A stretch of DNA of 64,000 nucleotides, taken from positions 1,415,960 to 1,479,959 of the forward strand of contig NW_003314262.1 in the NCBI RefSeq assembly GCF_000143415.4. Direction: 5' to 3'. Shown here one piece after another: positions 32,606 through 44,743 of this stretch. Source of the stretch: Selaginella moellendorffii (lineage: Eukaryota; Streptophyta; Lycopodiopsida; Selaginellales; Selaginellaceae). The position numbers and the translations under genes were made by a program. Position 1 is the first letter of the stretch. The number at the start of each line of letters is the position of its first letter. The notes below the pieces were generated by a model. It was not told the DNA's origin. It did no database searches and was given only the letters and a program-made list of their open reading frames with translations.

Positions 32606-35600
32606 TCGTAGCAACATAGGATCACTACTTCTATTTTTGAGGTATCCTTTTGGTTCTATGGAAAAGGCTCTATTTTGCCAAGTCTAGAGGGTGTTCACCC
32701 CTAGTAGGTTTCTTTAGCATTTTTTACTACAGGCCCCATTGACAGCCCAACTTTGTGACCCTCCTATGGGTCTTTTCTATAAATTACTTATTTGGACTTA
32801 CTATACCATCGTATCGGCACAACTAATTTCCCTTTAAGTGTCCTTCCCACTTGGTCACCTTGACCAAACCATACCATTATCAATAGTTCAAATCAACACT
32901 TTGAACTAGGAACTTTATTCCTTAACCTCACAAGGACCTCACACTTGTTTAACCGTAAGATCATCTAGTGATCTAACTTTTGTCACCTTAACAGGTTTGT
33001 TAATAAGTACTAGGTTTTTGAAACCTTTAACTTGTTAACGATGACTCCGGGGCCATCCCTCACACTTGGCGATGCACCCAAGCTAGCCCTTCCGGCCAAG
33101 GGTCCATAGCAACTGAGATTGAGTGTCCCCATCTCCTTCACCACATCCTTGGTGCCACTTGCACCAAAGTGTTCAAGTTAGATATGACAAGCCACACTTA
33201 GCAATCTAATAGTGCTTCACAACTCCAAAGCATCCCCTACTTGGCAATGTGTCCAAACCAATCTCCTTACTAAGAGTCCATGACCACTAAAAATGAGTGT
33301 CCTCATATTCCAAACCATCACCCTGCCCTAGTGAGTTGGGACTTGAACCCATGCACGAGAGGGTTGGGACTCAAACCCAACCTTTGTATATGCATCTACG
33401 AATGGCATCACACAGGATGCTTCGTGTGACTCCCTACGTCGGTGCACTAACTTATACTTAAAGCATGCTATAGATCACAGCTTAAGAACTTAGTTCCTCC
33501 ACACTACCAAGTCTTCTTACTTGACAAATCTGTGATCATGCATAGATTCCTCCATGCTTGGCTCCATAGGCCACCTTTTTTGAAATTAGCACCTTCAACT
33601 AAAGGATTTATTCCCTTGACTTGCTAATCTCACTTAGCAAGTCATCCGACCAATGTAACATGGTTTCATGCATAAGTGTGAAAGTCCTTGACCATTAACT
33701 TTTACTCAAAGCTATCCCTTTGAACATTTGGGAACTACTTCCCTAACCTTGATAGCCTTGCCTTATGGTAAGTTTCAAAACCACATTTCTTCTATGCCAC
33801 ACTGATTTCACGTGTTTTATGAACTATTTAGATTTGGCTTTCTAGGTACTAAGTTACCTAGAATTATCTTTGGGAACCTTGAAGGAATTTTATCTCTTAG
33901 CTTGCTAAGGCCTCTCCTTTCGCAAGCTTTTTAATTGCTATAAGGTTTAACATGGATAATTCCATGCTTTAGACTCTCCATAGCATCACAGTTGTTAGTA
34001 ATAATATGCTCAAGCACCCATTTAATTCTCCACTCTCAACGTGCATAATCACCCTTGGTTATGCCTTTCGGTTCCTATGATTCGATTTTATTCCCTTACT
34101 ACTTGTTTTTGGCCTTACACATTTCGTTTGGTTATTCTCTTCTAGATTAAAAGGATAGTTTTGCACTTTTTACCATACCTTAACAAGTTTTCTTAGGGAT
34201 GAACCTACTTGATAACCTGGAGAGTGGTTCCTCAATTTGGGTACGCTCACCTTGTAAGCCCACACACCATGATTAACATTGCTACTTATGGGCCTTTATA
34301 TGCCCATCATTAGCCTTGCCAAAATCCCTTTTTGGCCTTGTCCAATTTGGATAAATAGACTTTTCTCGTCTCCGCAACCTTGGACGTTAAATAGCACTTC
34401 CTATCCATCATTCACTAAGGACTTAGTCCCTTGGGCATTATCTAATACCCTCATGATACCAAACACCACTTCTTGGTGTTTTAAAGTGTTTGGGTGTCCC
34501 AATGATGCCCTTTTTTGACAATAAGCATTCCTTTCACGACATTGATTTATTATATTGCAACATAAGTAATTTATCCCCCACAAGGGTATCTCTAATTTCT
34601 TTATCCCAATAAAAAGTCTTAAATAGTAACCTTTTACCAATTCAATCAATTATTTTGCACCTTTTGTTTGGTTGTCTCATAAGTTTCAAGTCCTACAACT
34701 CATTGTTAGTGTTTTCACATCTTTATCATTATTTGGGTCACCACACTCTAACTGCATACCTTCCAGCTTAGGCTATGCCATTCTCATTTCTATTAGGAGT
34801 CATTTGGGAAGAGGTTTTTATGGACCTATCAACTTGACCTCAAGGCATCACGCCTTGGCATATTTAATGTCTCCATACCATCGGCTCCACAAGCCTACCT
34901 TTATGACACTTCTTACTTGTGTGAAGGTCTTTGTTAAGATCAATACAATTATTTCACATGCCAACTATTTATTAGCACTACACTATAGTGTTTACACATA
35001 GCTTTGTATTTAAGTTGTTTTCTTCTGGGAACACCTTTCCCACGACTTTAGTATGGTACATTCTGCTATTAATGAGATACCCATTGTTTTCATACTTGAA
35101 TTTTATGATTCTCCCCATCTTTTGTGGGGCACAACACATCTTAGTCCAAATGCTTTTACTAATCTTTTAGGACCATTCTTTGACTCTACTTGAGTCATCC
35201 AGCATCTTTAGACTTTGCTAATCCAATGATCTGTAAGGTTCTATTTTTGAGGTGCCAGCTTGCTAAAATACAAATTCTTGTATTCATGTTCTACTCATAA
35301 AGACTATCTTTGCAAGTGTTATTCCAACACTTGATTATTTTCCATTCCCTATGGGCTACCTTTACCCCTTAGGACTATCTATTCTTATGATGAGAATATC
35401 GACTCATCCTCTAAGTACACCCCAACTCTTTGGGTTTGTTCCAGCATTTATAAAAGGTAGCCCCAGCTACTATTTCAAGGATTTATGTCCTTATCCGTAT
35501 TTGACCTTTCACAATCATTAATTCTAGTCTCAAATTCATAAGCACTAGCTTCAACTATATAAGGATAATTTTGTGACTCCTTTATAGTTTTAGAGTCTTT

Positions 35601-35927
35601 ATCATTTCCGTGATCCCAACTATAATTGTTTACCACAATTATATTAGCTAGTTTTCTTAGTCAAATGCTCATCTAAATCATATCCTCAACTTTCTAAGGA
35701 AAACCTTATATTATTCCCAAGATCCCAAAATCATTCCATTATTAGCTGTTTTCTATTCACCACCTTGTCTACAAGTTCACACATGAATTTTAGTGGAGGG
35801 CTATATCTTCCCGACCTGCTATTCCTCAAGGATAGGCCCACTCCTAGGACCTTCCAATGCAAACATTAGTAGTGATATACTTGAGCACCAATAAATAGCA
35901 GACTAAGAAACAACTTTGATACTAAAT
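32606..35927 (-). other. ORF-poor region between two family D LTRs, possible non-autonomous interior
   Basis: 3.3 kb without a convincing coding frame or recognisable retroelement protein. At its right edge a decayed PBS (reading TTAGTATCAAAG on the minus strand, about 35,913-35,924) directly abuts the LTR at 35,928. This could be the non-coding interior of a family D element flanked by its LTRs, but the left LTR is truncated, so the structure is unproved. Confidence 0.4.
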
Positions 35928-36774
35928 TGTAAGCAACTAAATTTTCCATTCTACTTTAGTCACTTAACCACACTTGGAGGAGTTTCACTTACAACCTTCA
36001 TAAATCCTATTCCGGACTTGGGGTTAGCTAGCCCCGAGAATGGCATCCCTACCACTCAACCTTTGCACTTAGTCCAAGTGCTCCACGTGTCCAATCCCAT
36101 AATCGACACCTAAAGTTACCACAGACATATCAACCCGTTATGCTAAAGCCATACCCATTCACCTTTGCCACACTAGTGGTTCAACACCACTTGCATCACA
36201 GTTCCGTCTTTCAAAGACTGGGCCATCCATCCATGAGTGGTCATCCCTGATCCACTTTTTAGCATCCTTAAGATGCCCATAGACATGGGGAATAACTTTC
36301 CTTGATATCCTTTTTTTAGTCCCTACCAAGTCCCTTTTTGTCTATGGCCAAGTTCGCCGATACTGCCACTGGGTCAAGGCCTATAGGACCGACCACCAAG
36401 TCCCACTGTCCCTTAGGACTTCCACACCATGTGACTGTAACCTTGGTCATTATACTAGCGGACTGCCCCTCTTCCTTTCCATAGTATGGGACCTTTGGGA
36501 CAACATTTCGGAATACCGTGGCCTTACGAGAGCCTCATGGGTACTTTCCCCACCTTCCACCTTTGGGTGCTCTAGCCATGGGCTTAGAGTGAGGTTCTAT
36601 TGAGCCACACCAAGTATCCAAGTAGGTAGTGCCACCCACGTTTGGATTAAGAGCATTGACCATTCAATCTTCCGAGGGAATTATACCTGGCTTTTGAACA
36701 CTTCACCAAGCTACCCTGCTTTGCCAGTCCATATTCACTTCAGCCTTGGACTTCCCAATGGTTTCTCATCACCC
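35928..36774 (-). repeat. Family D LTR with decayed PBS, truncated
   Basis: Begins TGTAAGCAACTAAATTTTCC and follows family D to about 36,774 ('ggtttctcatcaccca'), where a family B LTR fragment takes over. The adjoining PBS remnant fixes the orientation as minus. Confidence 0.75.
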
Positions 36775-36798
36775 ACTCCCTTAGTATCAGGAGTTAAT
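36775..36798 (-). repeat. Family B LTR fragment, left part, interrupted
   Basis: 'cccttagtatcaggagttaat' matches 14,193-14,211 and 52,132-52,150 of other family B copies. Its continuation is found at 49,384 on the other side of the 12.6-kb transposon. Confidence 0.8.
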
Positions 36799-36821
36799 AA
36801 GCTCTATTTCGTTAAAGTGGG
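36799..36821 (+). repeat. Left TIR of the large transposon
   Basis: Starts AAGCTCTATTTCG. The next ~20 bp (atttattcagtaaaatggga) match the inner side of the MITE's right TIR, so a subterminal region is conserved too. Confidence 0.92.
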
Positions 36822-37414
36822 ATTTATTCAGTAAAATGGGACTAGGTACAAATTTTCAAGTATTTGAAAATGACGTGAAATTATATGTTTTTTGTCCAGG
36901 GGCTAGACATATCTGGGGCATGGTGACTAGCGTGGTGACTTTGTGTCCAGACTGAGTCCATCTGGTTGTATAATAAATCTCATTGTCAAGGTGAACAAGC
37001 CGAATCTGAAGCTAAAGAAGAGCGATGGCATGCGCGCACACACTATTTGTTTGTTCATTGAGCGTGTGGTGAGCTTTCCAAGATGAACGTCATTCCTATT
37101 AGCCAGACATATAACTTAATGGTGAGAACATTTAGATATTATTCAATGTTATTTTTTTCTAACGAATCTAATTGTGAAGGTGTAGCAAGAGGCATTGCTA
37201 GTCTGGAGAAGTCATTTAACTCATTTGACCCTTAGTGTATTTTCATGAAACTAAATAACATTCATATTATTAAGGAATTTCTCTAGTACCTTTTTTTTAC
37301 GACATAGAGTCTTGCATTTCTTTCAAAGGTGATTTAGTAAAAGGCCTGAGAGCACATGCCATTCTATTTCTCAGACCGGTATTAAGATATACTAGTGCAA
37401 AGGGCCACATGCCA

Positions 37415-40400
37415 TCACGCCTCCTCTGATTCAGATTCGGATTGTTCACCTTGAAATAAAATACATTAGAAACTTAGTAAAGGAATATTAATGAATCTCA
37501 CCTTGAACCCGGGTTATGAATGCTCTTGCTGCATCTCTTGCATGGTCTGGCAAGGTGATGGTGGCACTCTGCTTCCGCATCCAACCATGCACAACATTAT
37601 CCACCGATATGCTCATGCTGGGATCCCTTGGATTCAGCACCCATCTCTTTTCTAGGCAATCCTTCGTATATCCGGAACTTGGCTTGAACCACTCCATAGT
37701 TACATTGAAGGAATTAGTTTCCGCGTCCTCCTCTGCATCAGTGATGCAGCGCCCCACCCATATCATTTGTTTTTTATTACTGGGTTTGACAAGCACGACC
37801 ATTCCTTTGCAGACCTGTACTGGATTGAATGCTGAATCCGGCTTCTTGTTCCTCGGCCCACAATAGTGATCCTCAACATCGTTATCTGTCACTGCATTTC
37901 CAGAGGACATTGTTCCGCTACTATCTAGTGCTCTGGGTTCTGGCCAAAAGGACTCTTCCAATTCTTCATATACAACCGGCCCATTTTGGATAGTAGATAT
38001 AATCTTCTCCCAGTATTCGAGCAAAGGCTTGCACCTCTTAAAATAGGATTCTCCACCAAACACTAACCCCCTCTTCCAGAAGGCAATATGCTGTCTAATC
38101 CCGGCCACTATACTTTCCTGGTCTTTGAGTCCATCCGGGTGCATCGGCCGTGGGGAACCCTGAGGAATCATAGGTTCCCCAGTTATGGGATCTCTCTTGA
38201 AGAGTTCAATGCCATCCACTGGCAGCCACACTGTGTCCCATTCTCTCATCTTGTACCTCATCACTGGAGCACCGTCACGCATGCTGAAATGAAACTGAAG
38301 AGGCTTGGAGTGGCCAATCAGCGTTTCGGATCCGTCCCTGATGTAGCCTCTTACAAACCCCTTAAAGTCTGGAACCTCTGTCACAAGTGCAGCTTCAACA
38401 GTGCCTTTGATGCAATTTTGGAATTCATCGTAGAGTTGTGGGAGGGTGAGGACATTGGATCGCCGGAGGGACTCTGCCAGGTGACTGAACATGGCATCGA
38501 CGTCTTCATGAGTGTGCCCAACCATGAGAAAGCCAAGTGTAACCGTTTCAAATATGCCTTTGGCAACAAGCATCGCCAAGTACGCGAAGACGTACATGTT
38601 TTTGTTCTCACTGCCAGCATTGTCTGTTTGGAGCAGAAGATGGGGTGGAAGGCCACATCGGCCGCAAGAACTTCCTTGAGATTCTGCTTCGTTTGGATGA
38701 GGCTGTGCATTCACCGGGCGACCAGCCTCGTCGGAATGGCATGAGGCCTCACGTGATAACCCTACAATCTGATGGCCAACATATTCACTGGGATGGCATG
38801 GGGCCCCACGCGATACTGCAAGCCTTTGCTCCTCCTCCAGCTGAACCCTGTATGGGGTTCGATCGACAAGGGCCTTATGCAAGGGTTGGCCGTTCAGCTC
38901 AGTCTGCGCACTTTGCAGAGAACTTAAGTGTTTTGCTAGGGACGCAATCATCATGTTTGCACCCCTGCCACCCCATAGAGGTACAAAGAAGTTCCCATAG
39001 TTCTGGGCACCATGCCCATGAGCGATTATGCCAAACAGAGACACAGGCAGCTGCATGGATGAAGAGATTGCCTTGGGAGCAGGATTGAGTCGAGGTAAGC
39101 ACGTCTTTTTCTGGTCCATTTTGTCGTGGATGATGCAGAGGTAAGAGTCAGGTCTCTCCATGGAGAGAATCCTGTTATGATAATATGCAGTCCTGCAGCT
39201 TCTCTGCTCGATGTTGTGGTCGAGCCGCCTTCTAACCAACGTCTCTCGCTCTTGAGCGCTGCAAGAATTCTTCGACAAAGCCATTTTGATAGCAGTGCAC
39301 TCGTCACACTTTGAAAAGCTGGAGTACTTTCCTATACTCACATCCCTGAACCTGTTGCTCCACAATCTACTAAATCTAGATTGGCTCAGCTTCCTGTAGC
39401 CATTACTCTGGAGTTCCCGATTCACATCTTCCAATATGGCCCCCTTGGTATACATGGAAGGGAGAACTCGTTGGGTGTCTCGTGTTCCATCTTCCAAGAG
39501 GCGGGTTTTATGTGGTTGCTGCTCGCTACATGTCTCGACAAACCTCTTGAAGATTGCCTCTCCATATACAACATGACCCCTGGTTTTGTGCGTACCGTCG
39601 TTCCCATGGACTGCCTGTTGAACCCTTTGTTCCTCAAACTCAGTTTTGATTCTGTAGAATGTGGTTCGAGGGACTCCATAAATGATTCTCCATGCCTTCA
39701 TGCAGACCAAACCCCTCTGGAAGACCATGCCCCCCACCTGGTGTTCTGAAGCATCAACAGATGACCGTAATGCCTCATACACAAAATTGCGAGCTGCCTT
39801 CCAGGACAATGTCTTGTATCTTGCTCTCTCCTCTTCAATAGCATCCCAATCAGCATGTTGACAGCACCTCCTCTTGCAACAAGCAACTGTCGAGACCATT
39901 CGAACCTCCATCGCCATTTTCTGCCTTTTCGGTTCGTTGCTCAGATCCCTTTGGCTGCGCTGTAGGAAGGTGTACTTTCTTTTCCCATGAAGAGATGTTC
40001 TGTCATCAGTTGTAGTGGTGTTTGATTGTGAATCCTTCACATTCTCAAACACTAAATGCCTCAATTTCCACCGCACAATGCTTCCAATAGTCAGACTGTT
40101 TTCTTCTGTGTCAACAACCTCTAAAATCGCAACTCCAATATCATCCCAGCCCAATTCTTGATTAGCAACCGCATCTCTTGGATCGACAACTGTGGCTAAG
40201 CCCTCAGCTACCACCTCCCCTTCGGGGTTGTTTAGAAACACCTTTGCCTGAATCCATGTAGCACGGTTCTTAAGATCCACGGAGGGAACATGCGTCGCAC
40301 TTGCACTGTCCCCAACATCTACTTTCTTCTGCAGATTTTTCAAGGCAACAACAACATTTACCCCGACGACCATCTCTCCTCGTTCAATAGCGACCACATT

Positions 40401-40556
40401 CCCATCGAAGACAGTCTCTACTGATACAGCAGCATTGCCTTCCCCAAGCCTTTGATAGTGTATAACAAAGTTCCAATCCATAGACACAAGGGTCCCTTTT
40501 GCAACTCTCTTCCCACCATTCAAAATGTAAACCTTTTCCCCAACCCTGAAGGCCAT
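37415..40556 (-). CDS. Transposase-like protein, 1,029 aa, RNase H/DDE-like (DUF7869-like) with two DUF8039-like repeats
   Basis: Exon 1 40,556-37,502, intron 37,501-37,450 (52 nt, GTGAG...CAAG), exon 2 37,449-37,415 adding an acidic tail EQSESESEEA. Two N-terminal repeats of the type 'VAKGTLVSMD...V' (about residues 5-60) and 'VAEGLATVVDP...LGWDDIGVAI' (about 105-150) resemble a domain found in plant transposon proteins. The centre resembles DUF7869 proteins, with conserved acids in HDKMDQKKT (~475), LQTDNAGSENKN (~640) and VGHTHEDVDAMFS (~680), compatible with an RNase H-fold catalytic triad. A cysteine cluster lies near residues 225-235 (ACCKRRCCQH). The frame has no stops. The segment between residues ~580 and ~635 carries two family palindromes and is extra relative to what I know of the family, so unannotated introns there are possible. 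Role: probably catalyses movement of this element and of the MITE. Confidence 0.75.
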
Positions 40557-40733
40557 TCTGAAAGTGCAGAAAAGAAGTTAAGACCATACAAAAAATGATT
40601 GGAGAATGGCCTAAATCATAACATACCAAATAGCATGAGGCCACATGCCATTATTCAAACATGCTATTGACACCCACGTGAAATTTCGCATTCACAAAAT
40701 TGGCATGAGCCCTCATGCCATTAGTGGTACCAC

Positions 40734-40928
40734 TAATGGCATGAGGCTTCACGCTATCTTTGGCCCCTGCTAGCCTGTTGCTATATTCCTTTTGCCTTGT
40801 TGCAACTGTATATATTTTTGTGTGCGTGACTAGTCACCCATACAAAAATATATACAGTTGCAGCAAGGCAAAAGGAATATGGCAATAGGCTAGCAGGGGC
40901 CAAAGATGGCATGAGGCCTCATGCCATC
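40734..40928. repeat. Long inverted repeat with ~80-bp arms near the transposase gene start
   Basis: The left arm (about 40,734-40,824) and right arm (about 40,840-40,928) are inverse copies, including 'tttggcccctgctagcc' against 'ggctagcaggggccaaa' and 'ccttttgcctt' against 'aaggcaaaagg'. A short central sequence (gtgactagtcac) is itself palindromic. Each outer end carries a family palindrome. It lies ~180-370 bp upstream of the transposase-like gene, in the region shared by both divergent genes. It could form a large hairpin or be a nested insertion. Confidence 0.85.
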
Positions 40929-43322
40929 TTGATATACACACAGCTGCAGGCAAGTAAAAACATACATGACAATACGCTAGCCATGAAATTGCAAGGGCCC
41001 AAGATGGCATGTGGCCTCATGCCATTTCTAAATGTGGTCCTAAACCATTCCATGGTGAACATACCAGGAAGCACAAGTGCCGAATATCAAGAGGAAGCGG
41101 TAGCCACACCAAAGACAGTGCCGCTCGCAACACCGCAACTACTCGTAGCGCCGCTCGCAACACCGCAACTGCTCGTAGCGCCGCTCGCACAAACTGCCAC
41201 TCGCATAAACTGCCGCTCGCAATGGCGCTCGCAATGCCGCAACCGCTTGTAGACGCATAAACCACAGCTCACAACGCCGCTTACACAAGCAGCGCTCACT
41301 GCGCTCAGCGGAACCAAGAACACGGCGCACAAAAATGATAGACCTAGGAATGAGTTCGAGAATTCAAAAATAACACACGCTTGAACGTCACATCAAATCC
41401 TCTGACAAACCAGATCTTATGATTCCTCTGACAAATTTCAAACTGAGTAGCTTCTAGACTTTGCTGTCGGAGGTTGAACTTTGTCACATCATGTCCTTGC
41501 CTCGATCCAGCTGTGCCATGTCAGTGATTCGAACTTTGCCATGCCATGTCAGCGATCCGCGCCAAGATTATTCGCCGTGTAAAGGAATAATTATGCTGTG
41601 TGTGTACGTCCATTTATGGCAATATAAGGCCACACGCCATTCAATGAATAATGCTAGTCGAGCATTTTTTGGTGCATTTTTGGGTTCAAAATTGCATGAG
41701 CCCACACGCTATAAAGTTTACCTGTACCAAAAATAGAAACAGCTTTATTTACTTGGGAATTTATATGGCTGAGGCATTTTTAAACTTACAAACACATGCC
41801 CTACTTACATTCCTTTGGTTGCTTAAAATTCAAAAATATTATAAACCTTTTTTTTTGCATTTTCAATGTTTTCAATTATGGTTTTTGATTTTCGCAGGAC
41901 CAGCCTAGTAATCTATTTGCATCCCGTCATGTTTATAGCTAGCTTTCGTTTGTCCCCTTCGCTGGCCTGAGATACATCTGCTCGGCATCTGCCTCTTACA
42001 GCATTTGCCCAGAAAGGGCATCTTTCTTCACGCAGCATTTGCCACATGTTTAGGGTTAGGGTTTAGGGTTTAGGGTTTAGCAATTCAGTAGCTTGATAAA
42101 CATGCAAATACAGAACTTAATGCAAAATCCTTTGATATGTGACAATGCCCCTAGGACCATAAACACATTTCAATAGAGAGGGTCCTTTCATTTCATAACT
42201 CCTTACGTAGATCTTGGTGAAACCAGAGTTAGTGAAGTTGGTTTCTTGTGATCCCGCATCTGATTATGATGTCCCTTTGCAGTGTCGATGGAAAGGTCAA
42301 TGCACACCAAACTGTAGAATCTTGGAGCAAAATAACGGTCGGATCTATAGCAAATGCCCCTGAAACATTGTAAGGCTCGTGTGGTCTCATGTGGTGTCCG
42401 ATCGAGATGCTTCTTTGCAGGGTCATCAAGAAGGACATTGTATACCATTCTGTAAAATCTAGTTGCGATCTAACGGTTGGATCTCCAGGAAACTCAAAAC
42501 AATCTCGCGCGTGTCAGAATATTCTAGGAATATACTCCTATGTGCTCCTGAAAATGGCATGCGGTCCCACGCCATTCAAGAGATAACGCCAGATGACGCC
42601 GAGCATTTTTTAGTGCATTTTTTGGGATCAAAATTGCATGAGCCCACATGCTTGAACGTCACATCAAATCCTTTGACAATTTATTTAGCTGAACATCTGG
42701 CATTTTTGGAAATACAAGATGCTTTGGAATATCCAATCATGCATGGTATAAATATAGCGAGGGTATTAAATGATATCCCAATCATGATCTTTCTTTTAGA
42801 TTTCACGTGCATGCAGTCCGAGGAATGATGACGTTGCGGATTTCTTTTGGATTTCACGCATGCGCGCGCCGATCCAGAAATTAATGGTGGCGCCCAAGTC
42901 CGAGAAATGATGACGTGGCGGGATTACCAACCGTCGTGACATTTTGCGCGTGTGAGGTTAGGTTTTGCATTTTGCTTCGTACTCGCGCTCGCACACTCGC
43001 GCTCGCATCGCGCTCCCACTCGCGCTCCCACTTCTCTACAGGTTTCTCGTGTGCATCGGCGTCCACTCGCGCTTGCATCACACTCGCGCTCGCATCGCGC
43101 TCGTGTGCATCGGCGTCCACTTCAAGACACACCCAGTTTGTAACTTCGCCGCCAACTCCGCCGCCCACTCTGCCACCCACACGCAGCCCACTTGGCGTCC
43201 CGGGAGATTTCAGCGCCACTCTCCAACTGTAAGTGGCAGAGTAGCCTTGCTGCTACGATCCGCTGCACACACAGTGCACATTCGCCAGCGAGTCCGGTTG
43301 TCACGCCTCCATTCGGCTTCAA
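40929..43322. promoter_or_regulatory. Intergenic region between the two divergent transposon genes
   Basis: No supported ORF. It contains a degenerate minisatellite of 'gccgctcgcaacaccgcaac' type (about 41,094-41,300); a block (41,365-41,410 and 41,655-41,712) that recurs at 42,600-42,680 ('cttgaacgtcacatcaaatc', 'gagcattttttggtgc'); two diverged ~150-bp repeats at about 42,250-42,345 and 42,395-42,485; and a GC-rich 'cgcgctcgca' array at 42,970-43,110. TGACG motifs lie near 42,828 and 42,909. Promoters of both genes must lie here, but no TATA box could be chosen with confidence. Confidence 0.5.
42049..42080 (+). repeat. Short interstitial telomere-type repeat (TTTAGGG)
   Basis: About four units of TTTAGGG, one lacking a T, inside the transposon's intergenic region. 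Its type is that of most land plants. Confidence 0.85.
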
Positions 43323-43325
43323 ATG

Positions 43326-43564
43326 GTAAGTCTTTTAGGCCAAGTAGAAAATGGCATGAGGCCACATGCCATTCAGTAGCAACATTGGCATGCACCGATT
43401 GGGCTCTCGAGTGCAGTCCGGTTACAGATGGCGTGTAGCCTCACGCCATCTTAGGATGCAGCCTCAAGACATCTGATGCAGTGGTGAATGGCGTGTGGCC
43501 TCACGTTATTTCCAGCTACTAGCTTTTCATCTGTCAGCTCTAATTGTTGTGCATTTCTGAACAG
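43326..43564 (+). other. First intron with three palindromes
   Basis: GTAAGTC...GAACAG. It is the only long intron (239 nt) of this gene and contains palindromes at 43,350, 43,427 and 43,487. The ATG directly before the donor gives a one-codon first coding exon; an upstream start in another arrangement cannot be excluded. Confidence 0.55.
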
Positions 43565-44743
43565 GCAAGGAATTGCGTTCTTCTTCCAGCCACTGTCAAT
43601 GTGGATGCAGAGAAGGGGGAGGAGCTCACCAGTTGGACTTTTGGGATGGAAGGCGAGGATCTGAGGCTGTACAACACAGATGGTGGGAGAAAAGAATGCA
43701 TGGGGATCCTCATCCAAGTGACAGACACTCCATGCAGTTCCATGCAAGAATATGGACTGGCACTTGTGGTAGAGACAGCGTCTGCCTTCAAGATCCACCT
43801 TGCACATCCTAGCGGCTTTCCGGAGGGGGGCAGCGGCTATGAGGAATTCCTAGAGGGAGCTAGGGAGAGGTTGTCTAGGAGGCCCACAATTTCAAAGACG
43901 CTGCGGGTCTATGAAGATCACATGGAATCCACAGACCTCACCTACGGCGATGTTCAAAAACTATATTCCAACATTGAGCCGTTGAGAGTGACTCCAGTTC
44001 GCGAAGCAAAGGGGAAGGGGGTCGATCTGGAAACTACCTCGAAGCAGAAAAGGGTGGTCAAGCTCAAGCCGACGTCCGACTCTCCTGCTCCAAAAAAGAA
44101 GCTACTCAGTGATGCCATTGCCTCGGGTTCGAACACTACACCCACCAAAAAGAAGAGCCGCAAAGAGCAGAAAGAGCAAGAAGAGGCAGCAAAAATCGTC
44201 GCAGATAATAGTACTTGTTACTATTCCAACAAAGTATATACAATCGACGTGAGCCGTATCGACATCCAAAGCAAATACAACCACAGGCTAGTATCTGATG
44301 AGTGGGTGGAGAAACTGAAGCAGAAGATGCTGGCAAGTCTAGTAACACCCGACATCGCAGACGTGATCCCCTACTACCGAACAATGAAGGGCGAGACGAG
44401 GTTTCCAGACTTGATCAATAGGAAGGTGTTGGACGATCAGAACATCCGGTTCTATGCCGTCTCCGGGCAGCATTCTAGCTTGGCGATGCAAGAGATAGTT
44501 GTGGATATTATGGTGGGCGAGGAGGTGAAGAAAGTCTTCAAGACAAGAGTTGTCCGCCTGATAAAAGGCAACTCGCCCCTCCGATCTATCATATACATCT
44601 CCCACGCGCAGAATGTCAAGCAAGAAACGTGCTACAAATCGGGTCTGCACGAGACATTGGCACGAACACGGAAGCTCTGGGTTCAACTGAAGAAGCCACA
44701 AAAACCAGGACAAGGACGTGCACTAGCAACTAACGCCTGGCAG

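Noticed and set aside
32606-35927. Possible gag-pol in the interior between two family D LTRs
   Set aside because: No RT, integrase, protease or zinc-knuckle motif could be found in any frame.
37516-39749. Several plus-strand ORFs of 80-218 codons opposite the transposase gene
   Set aside because: They are antisense shadows of the long minus-strand frame, without recognisable motifs.
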